Shown: positions 45,261-56,700, counted from the stretch's first letter. The stretch is 64,000 bases of DNA from Cyanobacterium sp. Dongsha4 (GCF_036345015.1 NZ_CP084098.1:4105326-4169325), one strand, 5' to 3'. Made by a program: numbers and translations. The notes: generated by a model from the letters alone, not told the origin.

Positions 45261-46430
45261 ATGCGTACTATTAACGAAATTAACGAAAAAATACTACAGA
45301 AAAAAGCAAAGGTTTGCACCATCGAAGAATTAAAGGCGAAAGTCAAGAAAATAGGTATAAAGAAAACTTATGAAAAAGTCGATGTTATCTGTACTGGTAC
45401 TTTTGAACCGATGGAATCTTCGGGGGCAATTTTAAATCTTGGTCATACAGATCCCCCTATGAAAATACGTCATTGTTGGTTAGATGGTGTTCCTGCCTAT
45501 GCTGGTTTTGGGGCAGTGGATCTTTATTTAGGGGCAACGGCTTTGCCTGATGTGAATGATGCGGAAAATACCGTTATTCCTGAAAAGGGAGGGGCTCATG
45601 TGATTGAAAGCCTCATTGCTGGAAATTCTGTTTCTGTTAAAGCCATCGGACAGGTTACTGATTGTTATCCCCGTGCTTCTTTTGATGCAACCATTAATAT
45701 TAACTCCATAAATCAGTTTTATTTATATAATCCTCGCAATTTGTATCAAAATTTTATTGTGGGGGTGAATGGAGGCGATCGCATCTTATATACTTATTTA
45801 GGACCTTTGTTGCCTCGTTTAGGTAATGCGGTTTATTCTAATATCGGGGCTTTGTCACCACTTTTAAATGATCCCTACTTAGAAGCGATCGGTATTGGTA
45901 CAAAAATATTTTTAGGGGGTGCAGAAGGTATGATAACGTGGGAAGGGACTCAACATTTTCCCTTACAGAAAAGAAGCCCTAATGGCACTCCTATCGGGCC
46001 TGCTTCCACTTTGGCATTAGTGGGAGATGCAAAAAAAATGGATCGCAAATGGGTAAGAGGTTGCTACTTTAAAAACTATGGAGCATCCTTAATGTTAGGA
46101 GTTGGAATCCCTTTTCCTGTGTTGAATGAAAAAATCATTGAAAATTGTGCAGTAGAAGATAAAGATATTTATGCTCCCGTGATGGACTTTTCTATTCCTC
46201 GCCGAGTTCGTCCTAGCTTTGGTTTAGTCAATTATGCCCAACTTAAACAGGGTAAAATCAAAATTGAAGGACAAATAGTTAAAGTAGCTTCAGTTGCTAG
46301 TCTTTATCTTTCTCGTCAGGTAGCAGAAACCTTAAAGCAGTGGATTTTAGATGGTAAATTTACTTTGGCTGAAGCAGTTTCCCCCTTACCCTCATCGACA
46401 AGTTTTATTTCTCAGGATGGCGTTTCCTGA
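45261..46430 (+). CDS. homocysteine biosynthesis protein (DUF39 / COG1900)
   Basis: 389 aa, ATG start. Matches DUF39: TINEINEKI, CTGTFEPMESSGAILNLGH, a conserved Cys in RHCWLDGVPAYAGFGAVD and one in TDCYPRASFDA, then GGAEGMITWEGTQH. In methanogens this family, with a ferredoxin-domain partner, makes homocysteine from aspartate semialdehyde and sulfide. The gene here ends without a fused CBS or ferredoxin domain and no partner gene is beside it, so the cyanobacterial role is unproven. It has its own promoter region, divergent from the PatA-like operon. Confidence 0.85.
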   Translation: MRTINEINEKILQKKAKVCTIEELKAKVKKIGIKKTYEKVDVICTGTFEPMESSGAILNLGHTDPPMKIRHCWLDGVPAYAGFGAVDLYLGATALPDVNDAENTVIPEKGGAHVIESLIAGNSVSVKAIGQVTDCYPRASFDATININSINQFYLYNPRNLYQNFIVGVNGGDRILYTYLGPLLPRLGNAVYSNIGALSPLLNDPYLEAIGIGTKIFLGGAEGMITWEGTQHFPLQKRSPNGTPIGPASTLALVGDAKKMDRKWVRGCYFKNYGASLMLGVGIPFPVLNEKIIENCAVEDKDIYAPVMDFSIPRRVRPSFGLVNYAQLKQGKIKIEGQIVKVASVASLYLSRQVAETLKQWILDGKFTLAEAVSPLPSSTSFISQDGVS

Positions 46431-46878
46431 CTTCTTTTTGATAAAGAGACGATCAAACTGTAACGAAAATATGTATTAATTTCATCTCAATTTAAGAATA
46501 TCTGATAAAGGTAGGTTTCTGGTTTTTTTCAATAATAAGGAAATCAACAAAGACAAAACTTTTAGAGAAAAGAGAGAGAAAATAAAAATGATTAAAGATT
46601 TGATAGATAATTAAAACCCGGTCGCATCTCAAACTCCTTTACAAAAAGATGATCGTATTTAATTTGCTATAAAACTAAATGATTTTGAAGAGATCTTCTG
46701 CTCGGTTGACTCGTGCTGATGACACTCATAGATGAAAATTTATTCTGAACTCAGGTTGAGTTAGTTGCGTCAACAGAAATTTAATATTAAAAACTTAGTG
46801 CCATTAATTTGCAATACTGTTAAAATAGATTTTCAGTTAGCAAAAAATTTAAAGTATAAAAATATACAAAAGTAGAAA
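46431..46878. other. intergenic stretch with dispersed repeat, upstream of the iron-binding gene
   Basis: 448 bp with no gene. At 46722-46756 lies the second copy of the repeat containing GATGAAAATTTATTCTGAAC and ending CTCAGGTTG (first at 19820-19856). I looked for a clear Fur-type inverted repeat before the futA-like ATG and found none convincing. Confidence 0.55.
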
Positions 46879-47931
46879 ATGAGTAAAATTACCAGAAGAG
46901 TTTTTTTAGGCACAAGTGCCACTATTGGAGCGATAGCACTAGGTGAATTAACTGGAATTAAAAGTTCCTCTGCTCAAGCAAAACAAATTAACCTTTATTC
47001 TTCTCGTCACTACAACACAGACAAAAGACTCTACACTGATTTTGAAAAACAAACAGGTATTAAAGTTAACTTAGTAGAGGGAAAAGCAGAACAACTCTTA
47101 GAAAGAATTAGAAGTGAGGGCAGAAACTCCAAAGCCGATATATTCTTGACTGCTGATGCGGGTAATTTATGGCAGGCACAACAAGCAGGGGTTTTTAGTC
47201 CTGTATCTTCTTCGGTTTTAACTCAAAAAATACCTTCTTATTTTCGAGATCCTAATAATAATTGGTTTGGTTTTAGTAAGCGTATTAGGGTAATTATGTA
47301 CAACAAGAGCAAAGTTAATCCTAGTCAGTTATCTACTTATGAGGATTTAGCTAATTCTAAATGGCGTAAAAAAATTGCTATTCGCTCCTCTAGTAATATT
47401 TATAATCAATCTTTAGTTGCTTGGTTAATTGCTATTAATGGGCAACAAAAAACGGAAGAGTGGTGTCGAGGAATTGTAGCTAATATGGCTCGTCCCCCCC
47501 AAGGAGGCGATCGCGATCAGATTGAAGCAGTGGCGGCAGGAATTGCAGATTTAGCAGTAGCCAATACTTACTATTTAGCGGCTTATGGAGCATCCAACGA
47601 TCCCCAGAAAAAAGCTATTTTCAATAAAGTAGGGGTTTTCTTCCCAAATCAAAAAGGTAGAGGTGCCCATGCCAATATCAGTGGTGGTGGGGTACTTAAA
47701 AACGCCCCTAACAGAGCTGGTGCTGTAAGATTCTTAGAATATTTAGTTAGTCCTAGCGCCCAAAGATTTTTCGCTCAAGGAAATAATGAATATCCTGTTG
47801 TTGAAGGCATTGCGTTAGATCCTGTATTGGCTAGTTTTGGCAGTTTCAAGTCTGATGTTACCAGTGTGGCTAAATATGGTCCTAATTTGGCTAATGCGGT
47901 GAAAATTATGGATCGTGCAGGATGGAAATAG
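46879..47931 (+). CDS. futA: Fe(III) ABC transporter substrate-binding protein (FutA-like)
   Basis: 350 aa. Twin-arginine signal peptide (TRRVFLGTS with Ala-rich core, cleavage near SSAQA at about residue 34), so exported folded by Tat. The mature part matches FutA: NLYSSRHYNTDKRLYTDFEK, GKAEQLLERIRSEG, KADIFLTADAGNLW, GIADLAVANTYYLAAYG, with the tyrosines used for iron binding. It captures ferric or ferrous iron in the periplasm for FutBC import or as an iron store. FutB and FutC genes are not in the window, as is usual in cyanobacteria with scattered fut genes. Confidence 0.9.
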   Translation: MSKITRRVFLGTSATIGAIALGELTGIKSSSAQAKQINLYSSRHYNTDKRLYTDFEKQTGIKVNLVEGKAEQLLERIRSEGRNSKADIFLTADAGNLWQAQQAGVFSPVSSSVLTQKIPSYFRDPNNNWFGFSKRIRVIMYNKSKVNPSQLSTYEDLANSKWRKKIAIRSSSNIYNQSLVAWLIAINGQQKTEEWCRGIVANMARPPQGGDRDQIEAVAAGIADLAVANTYYLAAYGASNDPQKKAIFNKVGVFFPNQKGRGAHANISGGGVLKNAPNRAGAVRFLEYLVSPSAQRFFAQGNNEYPVVEGIALDPVLASFGSFKSDVTSVAKYGPNLANAVKIMDRAGWK

Positions 47932-48001
47932 TCAATAAATCGATTTAATTACTTCCGTTGTTAAGCAAGAATATCGAATTTAGATAGCTTTTAGGTTGTA
48001 G

Positions 48002-48022
48002 GGGTTGAAATATGTTCAACCC
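48002..48022. terminator. GGGTTGAA/TTCAACCC hairpin between convergent genes
   Basis: An 8-bp stem (GGGTTGAA, loop ATATG, TTCAACCC) between the convergent futA-like and SGNH genes. It is the same word as the palindrome at 29769-29786, preceded in both by TAG(G/A)G. No T run. Confidence 0.45.
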
Positions 48023-48046
48023 TCAATATTTCATGTGCATGAAGAC

Positions 48047-48724
48047 TCAGGAAAAAATTGGTTGCCATTGTTGTATTTCTTGGTAAAGAGTTTCATAGCC
48101 CTTAACATTTGGATGTAAACCATCGGGTAACATTTGAGATTTACGCCAGTTTTCTCCTCGACTCATCCATAAATCGAAGGTATCAAGGTAGGGTATATTT
48201 CTTAGTTGACAGGCTTGTTTCGTTATTTCTTTATAGTGATATTGGTCTCTAAGATTGAAGTAAAAACAGTCGAGAAAGGGCATTTTGTCCTCATCTACGG
48301 GAATCATGCCGACAAACATGACAGGGGCTAATTCTTGGGCTTGATCTAACAAGCTATTTATCTGTTCACTAAACTGCTCATAACTGGTTTGGTTTCGTCC
48401 TTGATTGTGTCCTAAACGGGGAGTATCGTTCACTCCGACAGATATAATTATTAGATCGGGATATTTATTTCTGATTTCTCCTCGGTAGCTAAATTCTAGG
48501 CTTAATCTTTTTTTCACTTGAGAAGTGCGATCGCCTCTTATACCCAAGTTATATAATACATGATCTTGAGGACTATTCATCCAGTGACGACGCAATCTTT
48601 CTACCCAACCTCCCCCTTCTTTATCCCCATAACCATATACCAAACTATCTCCAATAGCAATAATGCGCAATGGTTGTGAAGACAGTGCCTCATTATTCAG
48701 AGTCAAGTTATCCAGTGTTTGCAT
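48047..48724 (-). CDS. SGNH/GDSL-family hydrolase
   Basis: 225 aa. Block I IIAIGDSLVYGYGDKEGGGW carries the nucleophile Ser, NLGIRGDRTS the Gly, IISVGVNDTPRLGH the Asn, and MLPDGLHPNVKGY the catalytic Asp and His. No signal peptide, so a cytoplasmic esterase, lipase or acylhydrolase. The substrate is unknown. Upstream of it, 98 bp away on the same strand, lies the sensor phosphatase. Confidence 0.92.
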   Translation of the reverse strand: MQTLDNLTLNNEALSSQPLRIIAIGDSLVYGYGDKEGGGWVERLRRHWMNSPQDHVLYNLGIRGDRTSQVKKRLSLEFSYRGEIRNKYPDLIIISVGVNDTPRLGHNQGRNQTSYEQFSEQINSLLDQAQELAPVMFVGMIPVDEDKMPFLDCFYFNLRDQYHYKEITKQACQLRNIPYLDTFDLWMSRGENWRKSQMLPDGLHPNVKGYETLYQEIQQWQPIFS

Positions 48725-48822
48725 TTTGTCAATTAGTATTATGAAATATTAATTAGGTTTTAAGTGATAATTTTCTCCTTTTTTGCTACTCCTGACTTCT
48801 GTTTTCTCCATTCTCAATTTGT

Positions 48823-51321
48823 TTACCGTTGTTTTAATAGTAATAGAGTAAGGTCATCTTCGATTTTTTGCAAACCAATAAACCTTTTTACATCATCAAT
48901 AATAATATCTCTTATTTGCTCACAATTTAAACTCCAATTTTCACTCACAACCTGACATAGACGCTCAATACCATATTGATTTTTATTAACATCCCTTGCT
49001 TCAGTGATACCATCAGTATAAAGCACTATACCATCTCCCTTATCTAAAGTAATTTTGTGATAATTTATAAACTCTTTTATATCCTCATCAATACCGATAG
49101 GTAAACCTAAATCAATCGTATCTATTAACTCTATTTCTCCATGATTTCTCACAATAATTATTTCCTCATGTTGTCCAGTGATACAAACTTCTCCCTGACA
49201 ATAATTAATAATAGCTAATGATAAATTTTTTTCTGATTTCATCCTGCGAACATTAAAAAAAATCGCTCTATTTAATATGTCTAAAAAGTCAATAGGGTTA
49301 GTATCTCCTAAATGTTTTAAAGTGCATATTGCCGCCTGAGTCATTACCATTAAAATGCCACTTTCTAAACCATGACCAGTTACATCCCCTATGCCAATAG
49401 TTATACTATTATCATCTGCTAAAATATCGTAATAATCTCCTCCTAATTCGTCAGTGGGTTCACTATAACCAGCAATATCTAAGCAATGTATTTTTTCTAA
49501 TTCTTCTTTTTTTGGTAGAATTAATTGTTGCATTTGATGGAGTAATTTTAGTTTGCCTGTTAGTTGCAAATTTTCTGAGCATAATCGTTGATTTAATAAG
49601 GTAATTTCTTCATTAGCTTGGGCAAGTTCGTGAGTTCTAATTTGTACTATTTGCTCTAAGTTTTTTTCTAATTTTTTCCTTTCTGTAATTTCAGTTTGAA
49701 TAGACAAGTATTGTAGGATGTTTCCCTTTTCATCAGTCAACGGAACTATAGTTGTATCTACCCAGTAAAAACGATTATTTTTAGTTTTATTTTTTATTTC
49801 TCCTCTCCAAACTTTTCCTTGAGAAATAGTTGCCCATAATTGATGATAAAACTCTTGACTATGACAACCTGATTTTAATTTAGTAGTTTTTGCTCCTATT
49901 AATTCTTCGTAAGAATAACCCGATATTTCAACTAATTTATCATTACTATAAATAATAATTCCTTCTGGGTCTGTTATAGTAACAATAGCAGATTGATCTA
50001 TGGCGTACTTTAGATTAGAAACATCTTGTAGAGATTTATTGAGGTTATTGAAAATAGACTCTAACATCTCACTCATATGGTTAAAATATTGTGCTAAAGA
50101 GTCTAATTCTTGTATTCCTTGAGAGGGAATTTTTTGATTAAATTTGCCTTGGGATATTTTTTGAGAAGCATTTTTTAGGTTAATAATTGGTTGAATAATT
50201 ACTTTGGAAGTGATTAAACCGCTTATGGTTGCAATGATGATAGCTAAGATAGATAAACTTAAACTAACACGGGTATTTGCTCTAATAAATCCTGTGAAAT
50301 CTGATTCAGGAATAACTAAAACAATAAGCCAATCAATACCTTCTTTATTACTAAACGGAATGACATCTATTAATGTTTTTTCTTGATTAATCGCTATATC
50401 TACAACTAAACTATTTTCTAATGATTTAGAGAATAAATTTTTTCTCTTTAAATATTCTGCTATATTGCGAATATAAGGATTATTATTAGTAGTGGCAGGG
50501 GTAAATAAAAATCTTTCTTCTTCTTCTAATGTGCCTTGAGAAAATTTAATAGAGTCTGCAATTAGTCTTCCTTTTCTATCAAGAATAAAAGCCGCCCCTG
50601 TTTTACCTACTTCTAATTGATTTAAAAATAAACTTAGCTCTCCCAAACGAATATTATTGGTTAAAACACCGACAAATTCTTGGTCTGAATTATATATAAC
50701 CCGACTACTGGCAATAACTAATTGATTGCTTAATTTGGTTTGATAAATATTCTGCCAACCACTTGGATTATTATTAACTGTTTCTTGATACCATGAACTT
50801 TCACGAGGGTCAAAATTACTATTCTCTTCGACATTGATAGTTTTTAAAATATCTCCTCTAGCATTAATCAAATATGTAGATAATTGATTCGATCGCTCCT
50901 CTTTTTGTTCTAAAATAGTTAGGTGAAAGTCTCCTGATGGTTGCCGAGAAACTTCTACATAACTGCCATCTTGACGAGCAAATCCGATAATATTAGCGGT
51001 GTTATTCCAACGATATTGATAAACAAAAAACCGTCCTAATTCTTGTAAATCATTAATTAATGAAGGATTAAAAATAATATTATTATTATTTACTTGATTG
51101 AGGTGATTTCCTTCTTCTAAATACCCATTTATATTACTCTCAATACGTAATATGATTTCTTGTTGCAGATTATGGGTTATTTCTTGCAGGGCTTTTTGAG
51201 AACTACGATAAGATAAATAGCTAACTACTCCTAAAACGATCAGTATTTGACACACAAAAGGAAACACAAGCAGCGATCGCAGATTGGTTCGACAATTAAG
51301 CTGATTGAATAACCTAAGCAT
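48823..51321 (-). CDS. membrane sensor with Cache-like, HAMP, PAS and PP2C (SpoIIE-type) domains
   Basis: 832 aa. Two membrane helices (about 15-37 and 340-365) bracket a periplasmic Cache-like sensor domain (FVYQYRWNNTANIIGFARQDGS, DPRESSWYQETVNN). Then HAMP (QPIINLKNASQKISQGKF), a PAS domain (about 435-545, SGYSYEELIGAKTTKL), a coiled coil, and a PP2C-type phosphatase (about 605-832: LGGDYYDIL, GDVTGHGLESGILM, VLYTDGITEA). The metal-binding Asps are present, so it is likely an active RsbU-like Ser/Thr phosphatase acting on an anti-sigma-factor antagonist. Its partner is not in the window. Confidence 0.93.
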   Translation of the reverse strand: MLRLFNQLNCRTNLRSLLVFPFVCQILIVLGVVSYLSYRSSQKALQEITHNLQQEIILRIESNINGYLEEGNHLNQVNNNNIIFNPSLINDLQELGRFFVYQYRWNNTANIIGFARQDGSYVEVSRQPSGDFHLTILEQKEERSNQLSTYLINARGDILKTINVEENSNFDPRESSWYQETVNNNPSGWQNIYQTKLSNQLVIASSRVIYNSDQEFVGVLTNNIRLGELSLFLNQLEVGKTGAAFILDRKGRLIADSIKFSQGTLEEEERFLFTPATTNNNPYIRNIAEYLKRKNLFSKSLENSLVVDIAINQEKTLIDVIPFSNKEGIDWLIVLVIPESDFTGFIRANTRVSLSLSILAIIIATISGLITSKVIIQPIINLKNASQKISQGKFNQKIPSQGIQELDSLAQYFNHMSEMLESIFNNLNKSLQDVSNLKYAIDQSAIVTITDPEGIIIYSNDKLVEISGYSYEELIGAKTTKLKSGCHSQEFYHQLWATISQGKVWRGEIKNKTKNNRFYWVDTTIVPLTDEKGNILQYLSIQTEITERKKLEKNLEQIVQIRTHELAQANEEITLLNQRLCSENLQLTGKLKLLHQMQQLILPKKEELEKIHCLDIAGYSEPTDELGGDYYDILADDNSITIGIGDVTGHGLESGILMVMTQAAICTLKHLGDTNPIDFLDILNRAIFFNVRRMKSEKNLSLAIINYCQGEVCITGQHEEIIIVRNHGEIELIDTIDLGLPIGIDEDIKEFINYHKITLDKGDGIVLYTDGITEARDVNKNQYGIERLCQVVSENWSLNCEQIRDIIIDDVKRFIGLQKIEDDLTLLLLKQR

Positions 51322-51369
51322 AGTAAGGAATTTTTAGTTAGGAGTTAATTAGGTAAAGGGGAATAATTT

Positions 51370-51395
51370 GAGTTCGGAGTTCGGAGTTCGGAGTT
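51370..51395. repeat. GAGTTCG heptamer repeat
   Basis: Three tandem GAGTTCG units plus GAGTT, preceded by T, in the gap between dapL and the sensor phosphatase. Same unit and same number as at 19245-19270 inside the MITE-like element. Confidence 0.85.
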
Positions 51396-51444
51396 AAGAT
51401 TAAAAAAAACTTCCCCCCAACACCCCAATACCCTAACTATTATA

Positions 51445-52671
51445 TTATTTACTGTTAATTCTTCTCATGGCTTCGATGACGTTTTCACGACTGTTGAAAG
51501 CACTAAGACGGAAATAACCCTCCCCTGCGGCGCCAAAACCAGATCCCGGAGTGCCAACTACATTATCATTATGTAAGAGTTTGTCGAAAAAGTCCCAACT
51601 AGATAAACCATCGGGGGTTTTTACCCATACATAAGGTGCATTAACACCACCATAAACGGTTAAACCAGCTTTAGTGAGTTCTTCTCGGATAATTTTAGCA
51701 TTTTCGAGGTAAAAGTTGACTAATTCTTTAATTTGTGCTTTTCCTTCGGGAGAATATACTGCTTCTGCTCCTCTTTGTACGATATAAGATACACCGTTAA
51801 ATTTTGTGGATTGGCGACGATTCCAGAGTTTCCATAACTCTACTTCACTGCCATCATTCGCTTTTCCTTTAAGGGTTTTGGGTACGACGGTTAAAGCGCA
51901 ACGAGTTCCTGTAAATCCTGCATTTTTGGAAAAAGAGCGAAATTCGATCGCACATTCTTTTGCCCCTTCGATTTCATAAATAGAATGAGGTAAAGTAGGA
52001 TCGGTAATAAAGGCTTCATAAGCGGCATCGAATAAAATAATAGAATCGTTTGCCTTGGCATAGTCCACCCATTTTTGTAAATACTCTTTGGTAGCTGTTG
52101 CACCAGTGGGATTGTTAGGGAAACAAAGATAGATTAAATCTACTGCCTCGTTGGGTAATTCGGCGGTAAAATCATTTTCAGCACTAATGGGGAGGTAAAC
52201 TAAGCCTTGATATTCTCCTCTCTCGTTGGCTTCTCCTGTATGACCTGCCATGACATTTGTATCAACGTAAACGGGATATACGGGGTCTGTAACGGCAATT
52301 TTGTTATCTTTGCCAAAAATGTCTAAGATGTTGCCTGTATCGCACTTAGAACCGTCAGAGATAAAGATTTCATCGGGGGATATATCACACCCTCTAGCTT
52401 GAAAATCATTAGTTGCGATCGCCTCTCTTAACCATAGGTATCCTTGTTCAGGTCCATAACCTTTGAAATTAGCGCGATCGCCCATATCTTCCACCGCTTT
52501 CACCATCGCACTACGACAGGCTTGGGGTAAAGGTTCAGTAACGTCACCAATGCCCAGTTTAATAATTTTAGCGTCGGGATTTGCCTGTGCAAAAGCGTTA
52601 ACCCGTCTAGCAATTTCAGGAAAAAGATAACCAGCTTTTAACTTTAAATAATTATCGTTAATTCGTGCCAT
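51445..52671 (-). CDS. dapL: LL-diaminopimelate aminotransferase
   Basis: 408 aa, the family length. It opens [20 protein letters not shown] and [11 protein letters not shown]; the PLP lysine sits in [18 protein letters not shown]. DapL converts tetrahydrodipicolinate directly to LL-diaminopimelate with glutamate as amino donor, the lysine and peptidoglycan route used by cyanobacteria and plants. Single gene with its own promoter gap. Confidence 0.97.
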   Translation of the reverse strand: MARINDNYLKLKAGYLFPEIARRVNAFAQANPDAKIIKLGIGDVTEPLPQACRSAMVKAVEDMGDRANFKGYGPEQGYLWLREAIATNDFQARGCDISPDEIFISDGSKCDTGNILDIFGKDNKIAVTDPVYPVYVDTNVMAGHTGEANERGEYQGLVYLPISAENDFTAELPNEAVDLIYLCFPNNPTGATATKEYLQKWVDYAKANDSIILFDAAYEAFITDPTLPHSIYEIEGAKECAIEFRSFSKNAGFTGTRCALTVVPKTLKGKANDGSEVELWKLWNRRQSTKFNGVSYIVQRGAEAVYSPEGKAQIKELVNFYLENAKIIREELTKAGLTVYGGVNAPYVWVKTPDGLSSWDFFDKLLHNDNVVGTPGSGFGAAGEGYFRLSAFNSRENVIEAMRRINSK

Positions 52672-52770
52672 TATTAATAAATGTAAAGATTAATCATCCC
52701 AGTTTATCATTAATTAGGTTCTGCTGAAATAGTTGGATTAATTATATATAATCAATACTTTGCTAAGTTA

Positions 52771-53529
52771 CTATGGTAAATGTAACTTTTTAGCAATATA
52801 TACACCATAGCTATAATAATTTTTATATTTCTTGTATAATTCTATCTCCTGATTTTCAGCTTCAACTATTGCTCTTGCCTCTTCACTATTACCATTTCGC
52901 ACAAGAAAATCTTGAAAGTTACTCTGTATAGGTTGATAGTAATTATCTAACCAGCAATGCTCTGGTAAAGTAAAGTAACCAATGGGAGAATAACCGTTTT
53001 TCTCTAATATCTTAATCTTGGAAGATGACACATCTATTTCTGGATATTCTTTTTCCCAATATTGCTCAATTTCTGAAGGGCGAGAATTACTAATCCAAGT
53101 AATTTCTGAAACTACTAATAGCCCACCTACTTTTAAATAACGATTCCAGTCTATTACTCCTTTTTCAAAGCCCATATTATATATTGCACCCTCTGACCAA
53201 ATAACGTCATATTCTTCGTCTTCAAAGGGTAAATTTTCCATGGAACAACAAAGAGTACTTATTTTTTCTGCTAATCCAGAATTTTTTGCCCTAGTGTTAA
53301 GTATGTCGAGAAAGTCTTGAAGAAAATCCACCGCCGTTATTTGAGCATCTAAAAGATTCGCCAATAATAGAGTAGAAGCTCCTGTGCCACAGCCTATATC
53401 GGCAATCTTCAAAGGTTGGGATTTATCTAGCATTCCTAAATCAAGTGCTTTTTTTGATTCGGCATCACCTCCGGGACCTTGTCTATGGGCATTTTTATGA
53501 AGATCTATTAAAAGTTGATAATTTTCCAT
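52771..53529 (-). CDS. class I SAM-dependent methyltransferase
   Basis: 252 aa. SAM-binding motif I IADIGCGTGASTLLLANLL at about residues 41-59, acidic loop TAVDF, and motif with DVIWSEGAIYNMGFEKGV and GGLLVVSEITW. The N-terminal MENYQLLIDLHKNAHRQGPGGD resembles UbiE/COQ5-type or small-molecule methyltransferases. Nothing in the context names a substrate. Confidence 0.88.
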   Translation of the reverse strand: MENYQLLIDLHKNAHRQGPGGDAESKKALDLGMLDKSQPLKIADIGCGTGASTLLLANLLDAQITAVDFLQDFLDILNTRAKNSGLAEKISTLCCSMENLPFEDEEYDVIWSEGAIYNMGFEKGVIDWNRYLKVGGLLVVSEITWISNSRPSEIEQYWEKEYPEIDVSSSKIKILEKNGYSPIGYFTLPEHCWLDNYYQPIQSNFQDFLVRNGNSEEARAIVEAENQEIELYKKYKNYYSYGVYIAKKLHLP

Positions 53530-53782
53530 TTTTTCTTTTTATCCCTCTTTTGTCAAACTCCGTAAACAATTGCAATTTATAGATTCTGGAACTATTGTAT
53601 ATCAATTGATCGATAGAATATTTAATACTATAACATCAATCAAAACTTTAAAATTAGTAAATTTTACTCTGTAACATACTTTAATCCTTCGTTACCAAGG
53701 GGTTTGAAAATATTTAATAATAGTTAAAATCGGAAACTGACAAAAGAGGGATATATTCTTCATATTTGTTATTAGAAATCAC

Positions 53783-56700
53783 CTAAGAAAAGTTGGGATT
53801 ATTAAAAGCAATAATGGCATCAAGAGAGCTAGAGAAAGACGATGAGCCACCATTGATGGCAAGATAAGTATTAGAATCACCTGTAACGGTGAAGAAAATA
53901 TAGTCGTTTACTCCTACTCTTTGGCTTCTGAATAAACTCGTCATTGCAGTGGTTGTTAATGCAGAGATTGCCACAGGAGAATTGCCATCATTCCAAGTAA
54001 TAGTTCTTATCCCACGAGGTAGAGATAAAGTATCAGTGGCATTGGCGAAGTCGGTGATGGTATCAATACCATAAGTCAAACTAGACTCGTTTAAATTGTT
54101 ATAAATAAAAGTATCATTTCCATTACCCCCAGTGAGGGTATCTGCACCCAAACCACCAGTGAGGGTATCATTTCCGTCACCACCGATTAGGGTATCGTTG
54201 CCACTACCACCGTTAAGGTTGTCATTACCTGCATCACCAGTGAGGCTATCATTACCACTGCCACCAGTAAGGGTGTCATCATCATCACCACCTTCAAGAG
54301 AATCATTGCCAATACCACCAATCAGGATGTCATCACCAATGCCACCAGTAAGAGAATCATCGCCTCTGTCACCATCTATGGAGTCATTACCTCCGCCACC
54401 GATTAGGGTGTTATCACCACTTTGTCCGAGAAGAGTGTCATCACCGTCACCGCCACTAACAGTACCTGTATAGAAGTATCTCGTTCCGATGGTTCTGTCA
54501 AAGCTACCATTTGAGCCGTCATCAATGCGAATAGTGCTACTGAGACTAGCTAAATTTATTAATAACTTACCTGTACTCAAGTTTGATGCGTCAATGTCAT
54601 TGGGAGCGGTGCGATCGCCCATCACGTTATTTCTAGTACCAGTTAAGGTATAGTTATTTCCCTTCGAGTCAACACTAATAAGGTTATTCATAATATTGAT
54701 GATTGTGGCATTTGGATCGAGGGGGGGTTGATCATCGTCGTTAATAGTTCCTACGCCTTGATTGTCGGCGATTGTCGCATTTATTGCACCGCTTAAGTTG
54801 ACAAAAAAGGTTTCATTTACTTCATCTAAGACATCTTCTGTCGTGCTAACCGTCACCATTTTAGTGGTATCTCCACGTGCAAAAGATAGTGTTCCTACCT
54901 TAGAAGTGTAGTCATTACTTGCTGTGGCTGTATTGTCTGCCGTTGCGTAGTTGACACTTACAACTTGTCCACTTGGAGCGGAAAGAGTGACGGTAAAAGT
55001 CGCAATGTCCCCTTCATTGACGGTGACATCGTTGATGGAGATTGTGGGTGCAGGATCATCGTCGGTAATGGTAAGGGTTTGCTGCTGTGTTCCGTTTTCC
55101 GTACCGTTGGTCACGCCAGTAATATCAACTATAACAGTTTCATTTACTTCATCTAAAAGATCATCATTCCCTGTAACGGTGATGTTTCCCGTTGTTGAAC
55201 CCACCGGAATCACGATTTGCGTTCCACTAGCCGTATAATCTGTTCCACCTCCCGTTGCCGTTCCCGTGAAACCTAAGTTGACAGTTACGGGGTCGATCGC
55301 TACATTTGATAGCGTCACCGTCACCGTAGCGACACCACCGTTTTCTGCCAATGGAGAGCCACTTGATGACAGAGTAACAGTCGGAACTGTACTGATGGTA
55401 ATCGGTAATGCACTCGAAGGTACGCTAATATTTCCAGCAACGTCAGTCGCAGTGGCGGTAATATTATGGTTCCCTACGGTAAGGGAAGAACTGGCTGTTA
55501 TCGTCCAGTTCCCAGAACCGTCAGCGTTTGTCGTGCCAATATTCCCGTCAACACTACTAAATAGAGTAACCGTACTATTCGCTTCAGCAGTTCCAGTAAA
55601 AGTAGGAGTTGTATCATTGGTAATGTTGTCAGTATTAGACGCTCCTGTGTCGGAACTAGCTAATAAATCTGGGGTGCTTGGGGACGCAGGGGCAGTCGTG
55701 TCAACCGTCACAGACACAGGGCTAGATGCGTCAGAGGAATTGTTATTTGTATCGGTTTGAATAGCTTTGACTGAGTAAGTACCATCAACGAGGTTACTAC
55801 TGGTAGTGATACTCCAACTTCCGTTAGTAACGATACCACTTCCTATGGTTTCATCATTATCAACAACATCGTTATTATTAGCGTCAGCAAATAGCGTGAC
55901 GGTTGCCCCGTTTTCGCCAGTACCGCTAAAGGAAGGCGTGTTATCTGAGGTGATATTATCTGTGTTAGAACTCCCCGTATCAGAGGCCGCTAATAAATCT
56001 GGGGTGCTGGGAGCGGCAGGACCAATAACCGCTGGAACAACAGTTAAAACTATGTCATTCCCATCAGTTCCTCCAGCATAGGTAATCTTCATCCCCAAGT
56101 TACCGACATTAAAGGTTGAACCTTCGAGCTTGCCAGCAAAAGTACCAGAAATTAAGTTCCCCGGTGCATTATCAACAATGGTAAAGGTGTCATTAAGGCT
56201 AGGTGTAAATCCACTAGCTAATGTGATATCGAGATTGCCTGCTAGAGTGATGTCAAATCCATCAACATCCTCAAAAACGACATTGATCAGAGTATCGGTA
56301 ACTTGAGCAGAGGTTAGGATAAGATCATTTCCATCAAATGAAGCGATGACTTTATCAGCGCCTAAAGCACCACCATTATCAGCTTCACTAATCGCTGTAT
56401 TAATTACCGTTAGCAAATCTGCTTCAGAGGGATTAACTGGGATACTGCCAATAGTTGCGGTGTAGTCCGTGTCGTTGTATTTAAAGAAAAGCGTATCTCC
56501 TTGGCTAACCGCACCTTGCACATCAGTTAAGGTGACAAAAGAACTCCGACCAGCGTAGGCGGCTATGTTTGAGGACGCAGAGATGTTGAAAGAGCCATCG
56601 TTATCGGTAAACTGTCCTCCGAGCAAGGTATCTGTCGCGGCATCGCCATTGGTATCATCCACTTGTAAAACTATATCCCGTCCAATGGAGTGGACGATAA

